Notes: generated from the letters alone by a model not told the origin. A DNA stretch of 64,000 nt from Achromobacter piechaudii NBRC 102461 (GCF_001571245.1 NZ_BCTK01000006.1:372001-436000), one strand, 5' to 3'; counted from the stretch's first letter, positions 8,738 through 17,977 are shown. Numbers and translations: made by a program.

Positions 8738-9352
8738 ATGAGCCGTATCCCGCTGCCCAGCCCCGACAGCATGACCGACGACCAGAAACGCGTGTACGAG
8801 AAGATCGTCTCCGGCCCGCGCGGCCGTCTCGTCGGCCCCTTGCGCGCGGCGCTGCACAGCCCAGAGCTGGCCGAACGCTGGCAGGCGCTGGGCGCGTTGC
8901 TGCGCTTTGGCACCAGCCTGCCGCCGCGCGTCAGCGAGCTGGCCATCGTGGTGACGGCGCGCCGCTGGAACAGCCAGATCGAATGGCACATCCACGCGCA
9001 GGCGGCGTTTGCGGCCGGTATTGCTCAAGCCGTGTTGGACAAGATCCAGGCGCGCGAGACGCCGACGTTCGACACGCGCGATGACGAAGTCGTCTACGAA
9101 TTTGCGCGCCAGTTGCAGGAGACCGGCCAGGTCGATCCCGTGCTGTATGCCGAGGCGGTGACGCGTTGGCAGGCGGTCGGCGTGGTCGAGCTGACGGCGG
9201 TGATCGGCTACTACACCATGGTTTCCATGACCTTGAATGCACACGAGATTCCGATGCCCGATGACGCGCCCGCGCCCTTGGACACGCCCCGACAAGCCGG
9301 CGTGCCGGCCCTGAGCGTGCTGGCCGCGCTGCCTGCCAAGGAGGCGTCATGA
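8738..9352 (+). CDS. Carboxymuconolactone decarboxylase (CMD) family protein
   Basis: About 204 residues. Three consecutive ATG codons (8732, 8735, 8738) follow a GAGG at 8728-8731; the last has the best spacing. The CMD core includes the LPPRVSELAIVVTARRWNSQ segment and EWHIHAQAAFAAG. It lacks the CxxC pair of AhpD peroxidases, having WHIHA at that place, which points to the PcaC-like side of the family. The stop overlaps the ATG of the amidohydrolase gene by 4 nt, so translation is probably coupled. This suggests consecutive steps in ring-cleavage product breakdown. Confidence 0.85.
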   Translation: MSRIPLPSPDSMTDDQKRVYEKIVSGPRGRLVGPLRAALHSPELAERWQALGALLRFGTSLPPRVSELAIVVTARRWNSQIEWHIHAQAAFAAGIAQAVLDKIQARETPTFDTRDDEVVYEFARQLQETGQVDPVLYAEAVTRWQAVGVVELTAVIGYYTMVSMTLNAHEIPMPDDAPAPLDTPRQAGVPALSVLAALPAKEAS

Positions 9353-10218
9353 CGATTGAAATGCCCCGCATGCCCGTGCCTCCCCGGCACGCGCTGCCCG
9401 CGCTGGCTTGCGACGCGCATTGCCACGTGTTCGGTCCGTACGATCAGTTTCCCTTGCAGCATCCTTCGTCCTACGCCGCGCCCGATGCACCCGCGCCGCG
9501 TTATCTGCAAATGCTGGACACCTTGGGCGCGGCGCGTGGCGTGCTGGTGCAGCCCGCGCCTTACGGCGTGAACCCGGCCGCCTTGCTGGACGCCTTGGCG
9601 CATGGCGGCGAGCGCTTGCGCGGCATCGCCGTGGCCGATCCGTCCGTCACCGATGCGCAGTTGCAGGCGCTGGTGGACGGCGGGGTGCGCGGCCTGCGCT
9701 TTCTTGAGGCGCGCGACCCCGCGGGCAATCTGTTCCCGGGCAGCGTGGGCTTTGGCCAGATCGCCGCACTGGCGCCGCGCATGAAGCAGTTCGGCCTGCA
9801 TGCGCAGCTGTGGGCGCCTTGCGATGCCTACGTGCAGCACCTGCCCGCGCTGGCCGCGCTGGATCTGCCTATCGTCATCGACCATCTGGGCAGCCTCGTG
9901 CCGGCGCGCGGTGAGCAGGATCCGGCCTTCCAACTAATGCGCGGCCTGCTGGCCGACGGCCGCATCTGGATGAAGCTCACGCTGTGCCGCGTGGGCGCGG
10001 CGCCCGGCTACGACAATGCCCGCTTCATCCACGACGCGTTCACCACCGCCAACCCCGATCAGGTGTTGTGGGGATCGGATTGGCCCTTCGTGCGCATGGG
10101 CGCAGCCGCGCCGTCGGCGGACGCCTTGGTGGATGTGGCGTATGAATGGCTGGGCAACGATAGCCTGCGCAAGAAGGTCTGGGTGGACAACCCGGCACGC
10201 TTGTACGGCTTCGACTAG
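9349..10218 (+). CDS. Amidohydrolase_2 family metal-dependent hydrolase (PDC lactonase-like)
   Basis: 289 residues. The opening CDAHCHVFGP motif carries the first metal-binding histidines of the TIM-barrel amidohydrolase_2 family and resembles 2-pyrone-4,6-dicarboxylate lactonase (LigI). IDHLGS and LWGSDWPF supply the later His and Asp. LigI acts in the protocatechuate/gallate 4,5-cleavage route, which fits the CMD gene that overlaps its start. Other lactones or anhydrides are possible substrates. It is the last gene of the rightward series and faces a convergent LysR gene. Confidence 0.85.
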   Translation: MTIEMPRMPVPPRHALPALACDAHCHVFGPYDQFPLQHPSSYAAPDAPAPRYLQMLDTLGAARGVLVQPAPYGVNPAALLDALAHGGERLRGIAVADPSVTDAQLQALVDGGVRGLRFLEARDPAGNLFPGSVGFGQIAALAPRMKQFGLHAQLWAPCDAYVQHLPALAALDLPIVIDHLGSLVPARGEQDPAFQLMRGLLADGRIWMKLTLCRVGAAPGYDNARFIHDAFTTANPDQVLWGSDWPFVRMGAAAPSADALVDVAYEWLGNDSLRKKVWVDNPARLYGFD

Positions 10219-10235
10219 GGGGCGCGCGCCAGCCA

Positions 10236-11198
10236 TCAAGGGCTAGCGTGCCACACGCCTTCGCCGCCGATTTCCCGCACCAGCGCTTCGATCTGCGCCG
10301 CGACTTCCATCACGGTGCGCCCCGGCCCCTTGGACCGCGAAAACGCCATCGAGATGATGCGGCCCATGGTCGGGTCGCGCAGTGCCGCGATACTCAGCCG
10401 GCCTTCCTGCACTTCCTGCCAGACGGCGTGCAGCGGCAGCACGGTGTACATGTTTTCGTGCTCGACGATGGACTTCATCAAAGGCAGCGAGTCCGCTTCG
10501 ATCAGCGGCGCGATGGTGATCTTGCGCGCCCGCGCCAACCCGTCCAGCGCATTGCGCAAGCCGTTCGGCGCGCCCGGCAGGATGAAGGGCAGGCCATTGA
10601 GCTGATCGAACGTGACCTCGCCCGACGCGGTGCGCGCATCGCCCGCCGCACCCACCAGGTAGGAATCCACATAGGCCAGCGCCTGTTCGCCGGGCGGGCA
10701 CTTGTCGCCGTATCGGTACAGGATGGCGATGTCCACGCGGCTGTCGGTCAGCCACTCTTCGATCTGGCCGCTGGAGCCCTCCAGTATCTTCAGATGAACT
10801 TTGGGATAGTGTTTGCGCAGCCGCGAAAACAGGCGGCGGATGAGCGGGTGCGCGGTGGACGGCAACAGCCCCAGCGTGACCTCGCCGGCTGGTTCGCGCG
10901 CCTGACCGTTAAGCTCCAGTTCCAGCCGCTCGGCATCGGCCAGCAGCGTCTGCACCAGCGGGAACAGGCGTTCGCCGACCTCGGACAGATTCACGCCGCG
11001 CCCGGTGCGGTTGAACAGCCGCGCATTGCACTCGCGTTCCAGTGCGTTGATGCGGCGGCTGAGTACGGATTGATCCTGGTCCAGATGGAGCGCGGCGCGC
11101 GTGATGCTGCCCAGCTCCGCAATCGCCAGGAACGCCCTCCATTTGTTCAGGTCGGCGGTCAGGTCCAGGCTTAACCCGGTGGCTTTGGCGATGGGCAT
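10236..11198 (-). CDS. LysR family transcriptional regulator
   Basis: 320 residues. The winged helix-turn-helix lies in the first 80 residues (WRAFLAIAELGSITRAA and LSRRINALERECNARLF). The LysR substrate-binding domain follows (EVTLGLLPSTAHPLIRRLF, VDIAILYRYG). It is convergent with the amidohydrolase gene and lies downstream of, and on the same strand as, the Bug/acyl-CoA dehydrogenase operon, so it could control either block. An effector cannot be named. Confidence 0.93.
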   Translation of the reverse strand: MPIAKATGLSLDLTADLNKWRAFLAIAELGSITRAALHLDQDQSVLSRRINALERECNARLFNRTGRGVNLSEVGERLFPLVQTLLADAERLELELNGQAREPAGEVTLGLLPSTAHPLIRRLFSRLRKHYPKVHLKILEGSSGQIEEWLTDSRVDIAILYRYGDKCPPGEQALAYVDSYLVGAAGDARTASGEVTFDQLNGLPFILPGAPNGLRNALDGLARARKITIAPLIEADSLPLMKSIVEHENMYTVLPLHAVWQEVQEGRLSIAALRDPTMGRIISMAFSRSKGPGRTVMEVAAQIEALVREIGGEGVWHASP

Positions 11199-11264
11199 GG
11201 TGGCGGGGCAGGGTCGCAGGCAAAAGGAACGGCATAAGCGTACGGCAAAGCGCGCGGCAACGGG

Positions 11265-12236
11265 TCATTCCAGGCCCAGCTTGCCGCGCCGGATCACCTC
11301 GCCCCATTTCTTCGATTCGCTCTCCATCAGGCTGCGGTACTGGTCGGGCGTGGTCGCGGCCGGAATGGCGCCCTGGTCGATCATCTTTTGACGCAGTTCG
11401 GGTTCGGCCAGCGACTGAGCGATGGCCTCGGCCATCTTGTCCACGATCTCCTTGGGCGTACCGGTCGGGGCAATGATGCCGTAGTTCGATTCGACGATGA
11501 CGCCGGGAAAGCCTGCTTCGCGGGTAGTCGGCACGTCGGGCAGGCCCTCGAAGCGTTCCGGGCTGGCCACCGCCAGCGCGCGCAGCTTGCCCGCCTTGAT
11601 GAAGCCCAGCGCCGCCGACGCGTCGCCCGGGAACATCTGCACCTCGTTGGACAGCAGGGCCGTCACGGCGGGGGCCGCGCCCTTGTACGGCACGTGCATG
11701 ATGTCGATGCCGGTCTGCTGCTTCAGCAGTTCGCCGCCCAGATGCGGCGTCGTGACGTTGCCGGCGGACCCGTAGTTGTACTTGCCCGGATGCTGCTTGG
11801 CGCTGGCGACGAAGGCGGCCAGCGTGGTGTCCGGCAGCGACGGGTTGACCATGACCACTTGCGGCACGCGCGCGACCAGCGACACGTACTGGATGCTGCT
11901 GACGTCGTAAGGCACCTTCATGACGTGAGGCAGGCCCGTGATGGCGCCCGGCACGCCAAATCCGAACGTGTTGCCATCGGGCGCGGCGCGCACGGTGGCG
12001 TCCACGCCGATGGTGCCGCTGGCGCCGGCCTTGTTCTCGATGACGATGGTCTGGCCCAGCCGCTTGCCCAGCGCGGGCGCGAGCAGGCGCGCCAGGTTGT
12101 CGACCGAGCCGCCGGGCGGATACGGCACGATCAGGCGGATCGGCTGGTTGGGCCAGGGCTGCGCGGCCTGCGCCATGGGCGCCAGCGTTGCCGCCAGCAA
12201 TGCCGCGGCCACCGTCAAGGCGGATGCTTTTTTCAT
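11265..12236 (-). CDS. Bug-type TTT family periplasmic solute receptor
   Basis: 323 residues starting at MKKASALTVA behind AGGAGAGAG. The signal peptide ends near AQA-AQPW, followed by PNQPIRLIVPYPPGG and IVIENKAGASG. It is the last catabolic gene in a leftward operon after the fused acyl-CoA dehydrogenase (43-nt gap). Linkage to two CoA-transferases and a dehydrogenase implies that the bound ligand is a carboxylic acid later activated to a CoA thioester. No permease genes are adjacent. Confidence 0.93.
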   Translation of the reverse strand: MKKASALTVAAALLAATLAPMAQAAQPWPNQPIRLIVPYPPGGSVDNLARLLAPALGKRLGQTIVIENKAGASGTIGVDATVRAAPDGNTFGFGVPGAITGLPHVMKVPYDVSSIQYVSLVARVPQVVMVNPSLPDTTLAAFVASAKQHPGKYNYGSAGNVTTPHLGGELLKQQTGIDIMHVPYKGAAPAVTALLSNEVQMFPGDASAALGFIKAGKLRALAVASPERFEGLPDVPTTREAGFPGVIVESNYGIIAPTGTPKEIVDKMAEAIAQSLAEPELRQKMIDQGAIPAATTPDQYRSLMESESKKWGEVIRRGKLGLE

Positions 12237-12279
12237 CGTCTCTCTCCTGATGGCGCCCGGTCGAGCGGGCGCGATGTTG

Positions 12280-14640
12280 TTATGCGCCGTCCAGGCCCAG
12301 GACCTGTTTGGCGTAGATGTTGCGTTGGATCTCGTTGGTGCCGCTGAAGATGGTCGCGGCCAGCGCGTTGACGAAGGGCGCCAGCGCCTGCACGCCGCCA
12401 TCGCCATAGCCCAGCCGCATCTGCACGCCGCCGTATTCCTCGGCGATCTGGATCAGCAGCGCGCCCAGCCGTTCATGGGTTTCGGTGGCCCAGATCTTCA
12501 ACAGCGACAATGCGGGCGGCAAGGGCCGTTCGGCGCGCGCCATATCGGCGAAGACGCGGTACATGGCGGTCAGGTCGGCGCTGTCCAGCCGCAGTTCGGC
12601 CAGCCGGTCGGTGAAGGCCGGATCGGCCAGCAGGCCGCGTTGCCGGGCGATGTTGAAGATCTGTTGCAACGCGTGGTTGGCGTGCTTGGGGCTGCCCGAG
12701 AACAGGCGTTCGAAACCCAGCAGCGCCTTGGCGATCGTCCAGCCGGCGTTGAGTTCGCCCACGACATTCCCGCGCGGCACGCGCACCTGATCGAAGAACA
12801 CCTCGCAGAATTCCTCGTGGCCCGACAGCGTGCGGATGGGCCGACGGCTGACGCCGGGGCTGGCAAGGTCAACCAGCAGAAAGCTGATGCCCGCCTGCTT
12901 TTTCACCGTCTTGTCGGTGCGCACCAGCATGAACATGTGCGTGGCGTCCTGCGCCAGCGTGGACCATGTCTTTTGGCCGGTCACGACAAGGTCGTCGCCG
13001 TCGATCACGGCTTCGCATCGCAACGCCGCCAGGTCCGAGCCCGCGTTCGGTTCGGAATAGCCTTGAGCCCACACCGCCTCGCCGGACAGGATGCCCGGCA
13101 GGAAGCGCGCGCGCTGCGCCTCGGTGCCGTAGCGGATCAGGATGGGACCCAGCATGACCAGGCCCTGGTCCGGCGCGCGCGCCACGCCGTATTGCTCGGC
13201 CTCTTCGATGAAGGCGATCTGCCGCGCCGGCGACAAGGCCATGCCGCCGTGCTCGCGCGGCCACGACGGCGCAATCCAGCCCTGGCGAGACAGCGTGTAG
13301 TACCAAGGCTTGATCTCGTCCCAATGCAGCCGCCAGGGCACGTGCCGCAAGTGCGCGGGGTAGTGCGCGCGGAAGAAGCGGCGCAGCAGGGCGCGAAATT
13401 CCGCTTCGGGCATATCGTTCCAGTCTGCATCGCGGGGAAACGGTTCCGCTGAGGGCGACGGCGCGTCGTGCCCGTCATCCATCGGGGGCGATGGCGCGTC
13501 GGCCAGCGCGCCGTAGCGTTGGCGGTGCGCGGCGGCATTGCCCAGCCACGCGGCCAGGTGCAAGGCGCTGCGAAAGTACAGGCTGACGTCGCATTCCTCG
13601 GTGTAGCCGATGGCGCCGTGCAGCTGGATCGCCAGCCGCGTTGCGTCAAGGCCCGCGCGCGCCGCGCGCGCCTTGACGCGGCTGGCAAGCACCTTGCGCG
13701 TCGTGGTTTGATGCGCGGACTGCGCGTGCGTCGTCTCGGCCAATGTGTTGAGCGCATCCTGCAAGCTGCTTGCCGCCAGCTCGACCTGCATGGCGGCGTC
13801 GACCAGGCGATGCTGCAAGGCCTGGAACGAAGCCAAGGGCTTGCCGAATTGCTGGCGGGTGTTCAGGTAGGCGACCGTGTCGGCCAGCACCTGCCGCGCC
13901 CCGCCGATCATCTCGGCCGACTGCATCAGGCGGCCGTAGTCCAGCGCCTCATCCACGGCATCCAGCACGCCGTCCGACGCCAGCAGCGCGGCGGCGGGCA
14001 CGATGGCCGCTTCGATGCTCAGGTGGCAGGCCGGCGTGCCGTCGGCGCGCGCATGCGGCTGCACGGTGACGCCGGGCGTGCCGGCCTCCAGGTAGAACAG
14101 CAGCGTGCCGTGTTCGCCATCCGCCGTGACCAGCCAGCCATCTACGTCGTCGCCGCCGATCACATGGCGCTTTTCGCCATTGAGCACATACGCGCCTTCG
14201 CGCGCCGTGACGCTGACGCCGAAGACGCCGGCCGCCTCGCCCGCTTCCAGCTGGCCTTCCGTTTCCTGCCAGGCCAACCCGATCATGCGCGTGCCATCGC
14301 ACAGCGTTTGCAGCAGCGTGTCGCGTAGCGGAGAGCCGGACAAGGGCTGGAGGTTCGCGAGCAGCGTCGCGCCCAGCACGCCTGCGCCCACCAGCGGCTC
14401 GGGCAGTTGTGCGCGTCCCGCTTCTTCGATCACGGCCGCCAGCGCGTGCCAGCCCAGGCCGAGTCCGCCCAGCGATTCCGGCACGCTCATGCCCAGCCAG
14501 CCGGCCTCGGCCAGCTCGCGCCAATAGGCGCGGTCCACGCCGCCTGCCGCGCGCTTGCGCTGGCGCTGGTCGCGGCGGGAAAGCAGATCGCGCGCGCTGT
14601 CGCGTATGGCTTCGATCAGGTCCAGGTCCACGGCGCTCAT
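12280..14640 (-). CDS. Fused double acyl-CoA dehydrogenase
   Basis: One 786-residue frame holds two complete acyl-CoA dehydrogenase modules. Module 1 (about 1-375) contains LAEAGWLGMSVPESLGGLG and ends with LHGAIGYTEE. A linker rich in Asp, Pro and Ser follows, and module 2 (about 410-786) contains GWIAPSWPREHGG, the FAD segment AQGYSEPNAGSDLA, and FSGTNEIQRN near the end. Such pairs are usually two adjacent genes whose products form heteromers. The Glu of the usual xEGT motif is Ser766 in module 2, and module 1 has no such motif, so the catalytic base must lie elsewhere. The ATG overlaps the stop of the upstream CoA-transferase gene by 4 nt. The likely role is alpha,beta-desaturation of the acyl-CoA made by that transferase. 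Confidence 0.92.
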   Translation of the reverse strand: MSAVDLDLIEAIRDSARDLLSRRDQRQRKRAAGGVDRAYWRELAEAGWLGMSVPESLGGLGLGWHALAAVIEEAGRAQLPEPLVGAGVLGATLLANLQPLSGSPLRDTLLQTLCDGTRMIGLAWQETEGQLEAGEAAGVFGVSVTAREGAYVLNGEKRHVIGGDDVDGWLVTADGEHGTLLFYLEAGTPGVTVQPHARADGTPACHLSIEAAIVPAAALLASDGVLDAVDEALDYGRLMQSAEMIGGARQVLADTVAYLNTRQQFGKPLASFQALQHRLVDAAMQVELAASSLQDALNTLAETTHAQSAHQTTTRKVLASRVKARAARAGLDATRLAIQLHGAIGYTEECDVSLYFRSALHLAAWLGNAAAHRQRYGALADAPSPPMDDGHDAPSPSAEPFPRDADWNDMPEAEFRALLRRFFRAHYPAHLRHVPWRLHWDEIKPWYYTLSRQGWIAPSWPREHGGMALSPARQIAFIEEAEQYGVARAPDQGLVMLGPILIRYGTEAQRARFLPGILSGEAVWAQGYSEPNAGSDLAALRCEAVIDGDDLVVTGQKTWSTLAQDATHMFMLVRTDKTVKKQAGISFLLVDLASPGVSRRPIRTLSGHEEFCEVFFDQVRVPRGNVVGELNAGWTIAKALLGFERLFSGSPKHANHALQQIFNIARQRGLLADPAFTDRLAELRLDSADLTAMYRVFADMARAERPLPPALSLLKIWATETHERLGALLIQIAEEYGGVQMRLGYGDGGVQALAPFVNALAATIFSGTNEIQRNIYAKQVLGLDGA

Positions 14641-15860
14641 ACGATACCCTCGGCTTGCAGGCGCGCGATGTCCTCGTCGGACAGGCCAAGTTCCGCTCGC
14701 AACACGGCGGCGGTGTGTTCGCCCAATTGAGGCGGCGGCAGGCCGGGCGCAATCGGCGTGCGCGAAAAATGAATGGGGTTGTTGATGACGGGCATGTCGC
14801 CCAGCTCGGGATGCGCGATGCTGCCCAGCACCTTGCGATGCTTGACCTGCGGGTCTTCGAACACCTGATCCATGGTGTAGATCGGGCCGCAGGGCACGTT
14901 GACGGCGGCCAGCGAGTCGTTCCATTCGCGCACGGTGCGCGCGAGCATCGCCGGTTCGATGAGCCGCGATAGTTCGGCTTGCGCGGCGGCCCGCTTTGGG
15001 TTGCTGGCAAAGCGCGCGTCGTCGGCCAGGGCGGGCAGGCCGATCTCGGTGCAGAAGGCGCGAAACTGCGTGTCGTTGCCAACCGCCACCATCAGGTGGC
15101 CATCGCGGCACGCAAAGGCCCGGAACGGCGCGGTGATCTGCGAGGCCGACCCCATGCGCGCCGGCACCTGGCCGTTGGCCAGGTAGTTCATGCCGATGTG
15201 CGACATCGCCGCAATCTGCGCGTCCAGCAGCGCCAGGTCGATATGTTGGCCCACGCCCGATAGCTGGTCGCGATGGCGCAAGGCCGCCAGAATGGCCGCC
15301 ACCGCATAGAAGCCGGCGGTCAGGTCGGAGACCGAGTAGCCCGCCTTCACCGGCCCCGCGCCGGGCTCGCCGTCGGGCACGCCGGTGACGCTCATCAGGC
15401 CGCTCATGGATTGGAAGATGGGGTCGTAGCCGGGCAGGTGGCTGTACGGGCCGGACTGGCCGAAGCCCGTGATCGAGCAATACACCAGCCGGGGATTGAC
15501 GGCGGACAGGGCTTCGTAATCCAGGCCGTAGCGGCGCAGGTCACCCGCCTTGAAGTTCTCGATCACGATGTCGGCGCGCGCGGCCAGTTGCCGGACCAGC
15601 GCCTGGCCCTCGGGCCGCGAGATGTCGATCGTCAGGGACTTCTTGCCCCGGTTCATCGCGACGAATGATGAGGTTTGCCGGCTGGGTTCGCCGTGCCGGT
15701 CAGGCATCGGATAGCCCTGGTGCCGCACGTCGTCGCCCCGGCCTGGGCGTTCCACCTTGATGACGTCGGCGCCAAAATCGGCCAGCATCTGCGCGGCCCA
15801 CGGCCCCGAGAAAACGCGGCTCAAGTCCAGCACCTTCACGCCTTCCAATGCACGGCTCAT
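14637..15860 (-). CDS. Class III (CaiB/BaiF/Frc family) CoA-transferase
   Basis: 407 residues starting at MSRALEGVKV behind AAGGAG. The family marks are LDLSRVFSGPWAAQMLADFG, DVIKVERPGRGDD and TSSFVAMNRGKKS. In this family an Asp in the central region forms the covalent intermediate. The enzyme moves CoA between an organic acid and an acyl-CoA donor. The gene is sandwiched between an enoyl-CoA hydratase homologue and the fused acyl-CoA dehydrogenase, with 4-nt stop/start coupling to the latter. It probably activates the acid taken up by the operon's Bug receptor. Confidence 0.92.
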   Translation of the reverse strand: MSRALEGVKVLDLSRVFSGPWAAQMLADFGADVIKVERPGRGDDVRHQGYPMPDRHGEPSRQTSSFVAMNRGKKSLTIDISRPEGQALVRQLAARADIVIENFKAGDLRRYGLDYEALSAVNPRLVYCSITGFGQSGPYSHLPGYDPIFQSMSGLMSVTGVPDGEPGAGPVKAGYSVSDLTAGFYAVAAILAALRHRDQLSGVGQHIDLALLDAQIAAMSHIGMNYLANGQVPARMGSASQITAPFRAFACRDGHLMVAVGNDTQFRAFCTEIGLPALADDARFASNPKRAAAQAELSRLIEPAMLARTVREWNDSLAAVNVPCGPIYTMDQVFEDPQVKHRKVLGSIAHPELGDMPVINNPIHFSRTPIAPGLPPPQLGEHTAAVLRAELGLSDEDIARLQAEGIV

Positions 15861-15871
15861 CGGTCCGCTCC

Positions 15872-16669
15872 TTATTTGCCCTGGAACACGGGTGCGCGCT
15901 TTTCCAGAAAGGCGCGGCGCGCTTCCTGGGCGTCTTCGGTCTTGCCGATGGCGGCGGTCATGTCCTGCTCGTAGCGGTAGCCATCGCGCAGGCTCATGTC
16001 TTCGATGGCGTTCAACGTCTGCTTGGCCAGCACGGTCGCCAGCGGGCTTTTGGACGCCAGCTCGTGCGCCAGTTCCAGCGCGCGGTCCATCAAGGCCTCG
16101 GCCGGAACGGAAGCCTCGACGATGCCCAGCCGGTACAGCTCGTCGCCGTCCACGCGCAGGCCCGTCAGCATCATGCGGCGCAAGCGGGAATGGCCGAAGA
16201 GGCGCATCCCATGGCGCCCGCCGCCCAGCAGGCCGACGTTGATTTCCGGCAGGCCCACCACCGCCGTGGACGCGGCCAGCAGGATGTCGCACGAGGCCAC
16301 GATGGCCAGGCCCGCGCCCAGCGCCGCGCCGTTGATCGCGCCGATCACGGGCTTCGCGCATTCGCGGATCGCGTGAAAGCACTCACGGGTGCGGCGCGAG
16401 TGTTGCGGCAGGTCGCCCGGGCCCTTGATGGTGGCGGCGCGATTCTTTAGGTCGGCGCCGGCGCAGAATATCTTGCCTTGGCCGGACAGCACCACGGCGC
16501 GCACCTCGGGCGTTTCCGAGATGCGGTCCAGCACCCACGACAGCTCGTTCATCATGTCGGTGGACAGCGCGTTCACCGGCGGGTTGGCCAGCAGGATGAC
16601 GGCCACGCCGTCGTTCACCGTGACATCCAGCGCGGTGTAGGGGCCGGCCAGGTTTTCGGGCATTGTCAT
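15872..16669 (-). CDS. Enoyl-CoA hydratase/isomerase (crotonase) family protein
   Basis: 265 residues with a GGAGACAGGAA leader. The oxyanion-hole segments are KIFCAGADLK (about 66-75) and NGAALGAG (113-120). By alignment with rat crotonase, the second catalytic glutamate (E164) is kept as E142 in LPEINVG, but the first (E144) is replaced by A122. One-glutamate crotonases often do isomerisation, C-C cleavage or hydrolysis and not hydration, so the annotation as hydratase is uncertain. It lies between two CoA-transferase genes in the same operon (11-nt gap downstream). Confidence 0.9.
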   Translation of the reverse strand: MTMPENLAGPYTALDVTVNDGVAVILLANPPVNALSTDMMNELSWVLDRISETPEVRAVVLSGQGKIFCAGADLKNRAATIKGPGDLPQHSRRTRECFHAIRECAKPVIGAINGAALGAGLAIVASCDILLAASTAVVGLPEINVGLLGGGRHGMRLFGHSRLRRMMLTGLRVDGDELYRLGIVEASVPAEALMDRALELAHELASKSPLATVLAKQTLNAIEDMSLRDGYRYEQDMTAAIGKTEDAQEARRAFLEKRAPVFQGK

Positions 16670-16689
16670 TTCCTGTCTCCGTCTTTTTT

Positions 16690-17910
16690 TTAAATGATCT
16701 TGCGTTGGCGCAGATCGTCGATCTGCTCTGCGCTCTTGCCCAGCTCTGCAAGCACATCGGCGGTGTGCTGGCCCAGCAGTGGCGGCGCGCGGTCGGCGCG
16801 CAGATCCGCTGTGGCAAAGCGCAGAGGGTTCATCACCTGCGGCACGCTCTTGGCGGTGGGATGCGGCAGGTGGCGCAGCATGGCGCGGTGCGCGACCTGC
16901 GGGTCGTCAAAGACTTCGGGCACGGTATTGATGGAACCGGCCGGCACGCCCGCGCTCTTTAACGCCGCCAGCCAGTGCGCGCGCGGCTGTGTGATGAAGA
17001 TGGCGTCCAGGATCGGGTCCAGCGTGGCCTGGTGCGTGACGCGCTGGCTGTTGCTGACAAAGCGCGGGTCTTCCGCCAGTTCCGGCTTGCCCAGCAGGCG
17101 GCACAGGGCGGCGAATTGCGCGTCGTTGCCGACAACGATGACGATGTCGCCATCGGCGCACGCGAAGGTGCGTTGCGGCTGGATGTTGGGATGCGCGGTG
17201 CCGGTGCGGCGCGGCACGCGGTTGCCCAGCAGGAAGTTCATGGCCTGGTTGGCCAGCAGGCCGACCTGCACGTCCAGCATGGCGACGTCGATGTATTCGC
17301 CCTGGCCCGTCTGCGAGCGCCGCAGCAACGCGGCGACGATGCCCAACGCGGCGTAGACACCGGTGGTCAGGTCCACAATGGGCACGCCCACTTTTTGCGG
17401 ACCGCCGCCCGGGCGGTCGTCGCGTTCGCCCGTCACGCTCATCAACCCGCCCATAGCCTGGATCAGGAAGTCGTAGGCGGGTTCGGCGGCGCGCGGGCCG
17501 GTCTGGCCGAAGCCGGTGACCGAGCAATACACCAGGCGCGGGTTGATCTTGGACAGCGAGTCGTAGTCCAGCCCCAGGCGCGCCAGGGTGCCGACCTTGT
17601 AGTTCTCCAGCACCACGTCGGCGTCGCGGCAAAGCTCCTTGACCAGCGCCTGGCCTTCAGCCGTTTGCAAGTCCAGCGTGATGGACCGCTTGCCTCGGTT
17701 GGTGGCGATGAAATACGCGCCGTCGGTGGTGTCCTGGCCGGCTTCGTCTTTGAGGAACGGCGGACCCCAGGAGCGGGTGTCATCGCCCTGGCCCGGCCGC
17801 TCGACCTTGATGACGTCCGCGCCTAGATCGGCCAGGATCTGGCTGGCCCAGGGGCCGGCAAGAATGCGGCTCAGGTCCAGCACTTTCACGTTTGATAACA
17901 GCGGCTGCAA
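16690..17910 (-). CDS. Class III (CaiB/BaiF/Frc family) CoA-transferase, TTG start
   Basis: 406 residues. The initiation codon is TTG at 17910, well placed behind AAGGAGAAGG. Family motifs are LDLSRILAGPWASQILADLG, DVIKVERPGQGDD and AYFIATNRGKRS. It is the promoter-proximal gene of the leftward operon (CoA-transferase, crotonase, CoA-transferase, fused dehydrogenase, Bug). It is clearly homologous to the second transferase but divergent in the substrate region, so the two probably serve different acids or different CoA donors. The weak start codon may set its level relative to the later genes. Confidence 0.92.
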   Translation of the reverse strand: MQPLLSNVKVLDLSRILAGPWASQILADLGADVIKVERPGQGDDTRSWGPPFLKDEAGQDTTDGAYFIATNRGKRSITLDLQTAEGQALVKELCRDADVVLENYKVGTLARLGLDYDSLSKINPRLVYCSVTGFGQTGPRAAEPAYDFLIQAMGGLMSVTGERDDRPGGGPQKVGVPIVDLTTGVYAALGIVAALLRRSQTGQGEYIDVAMLDVQVGLLANQAMNFLLGNRVPRRTGTAHPNIQPQRTFACADGDIVIVVGNDAQFAALCRLLGKPELAEDPRFVSNSQRVTHQATLDPILDAIFITQPRAHWLAALKSAGVPAGSINTVPEVFDDPQVAHRAMLRHLPHPTAKSVPQVMNPLRFATADLRADRAPPLLGQHTADVLAELGKSAEQIDDLRQRKII

Positions 17911-17977
17911 AGCCTTCTCCTTGACTCCTGTGATGTGCAGGTAGTCTAGGATTTCCGGCTGGCGGCGGGATGCACCC

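Noticed and set aside
14641..15480. An upstream in-frame extension of the fused acyl-CoA dehydrogenase that would give 1066 residues
   Set aside because: The added part is Arg/Ala-rich shadow sequence of the CoA-transferase gene. The ATG at 14640 overlaps that gene's stop by 4 nt, the usual operon arrangement.
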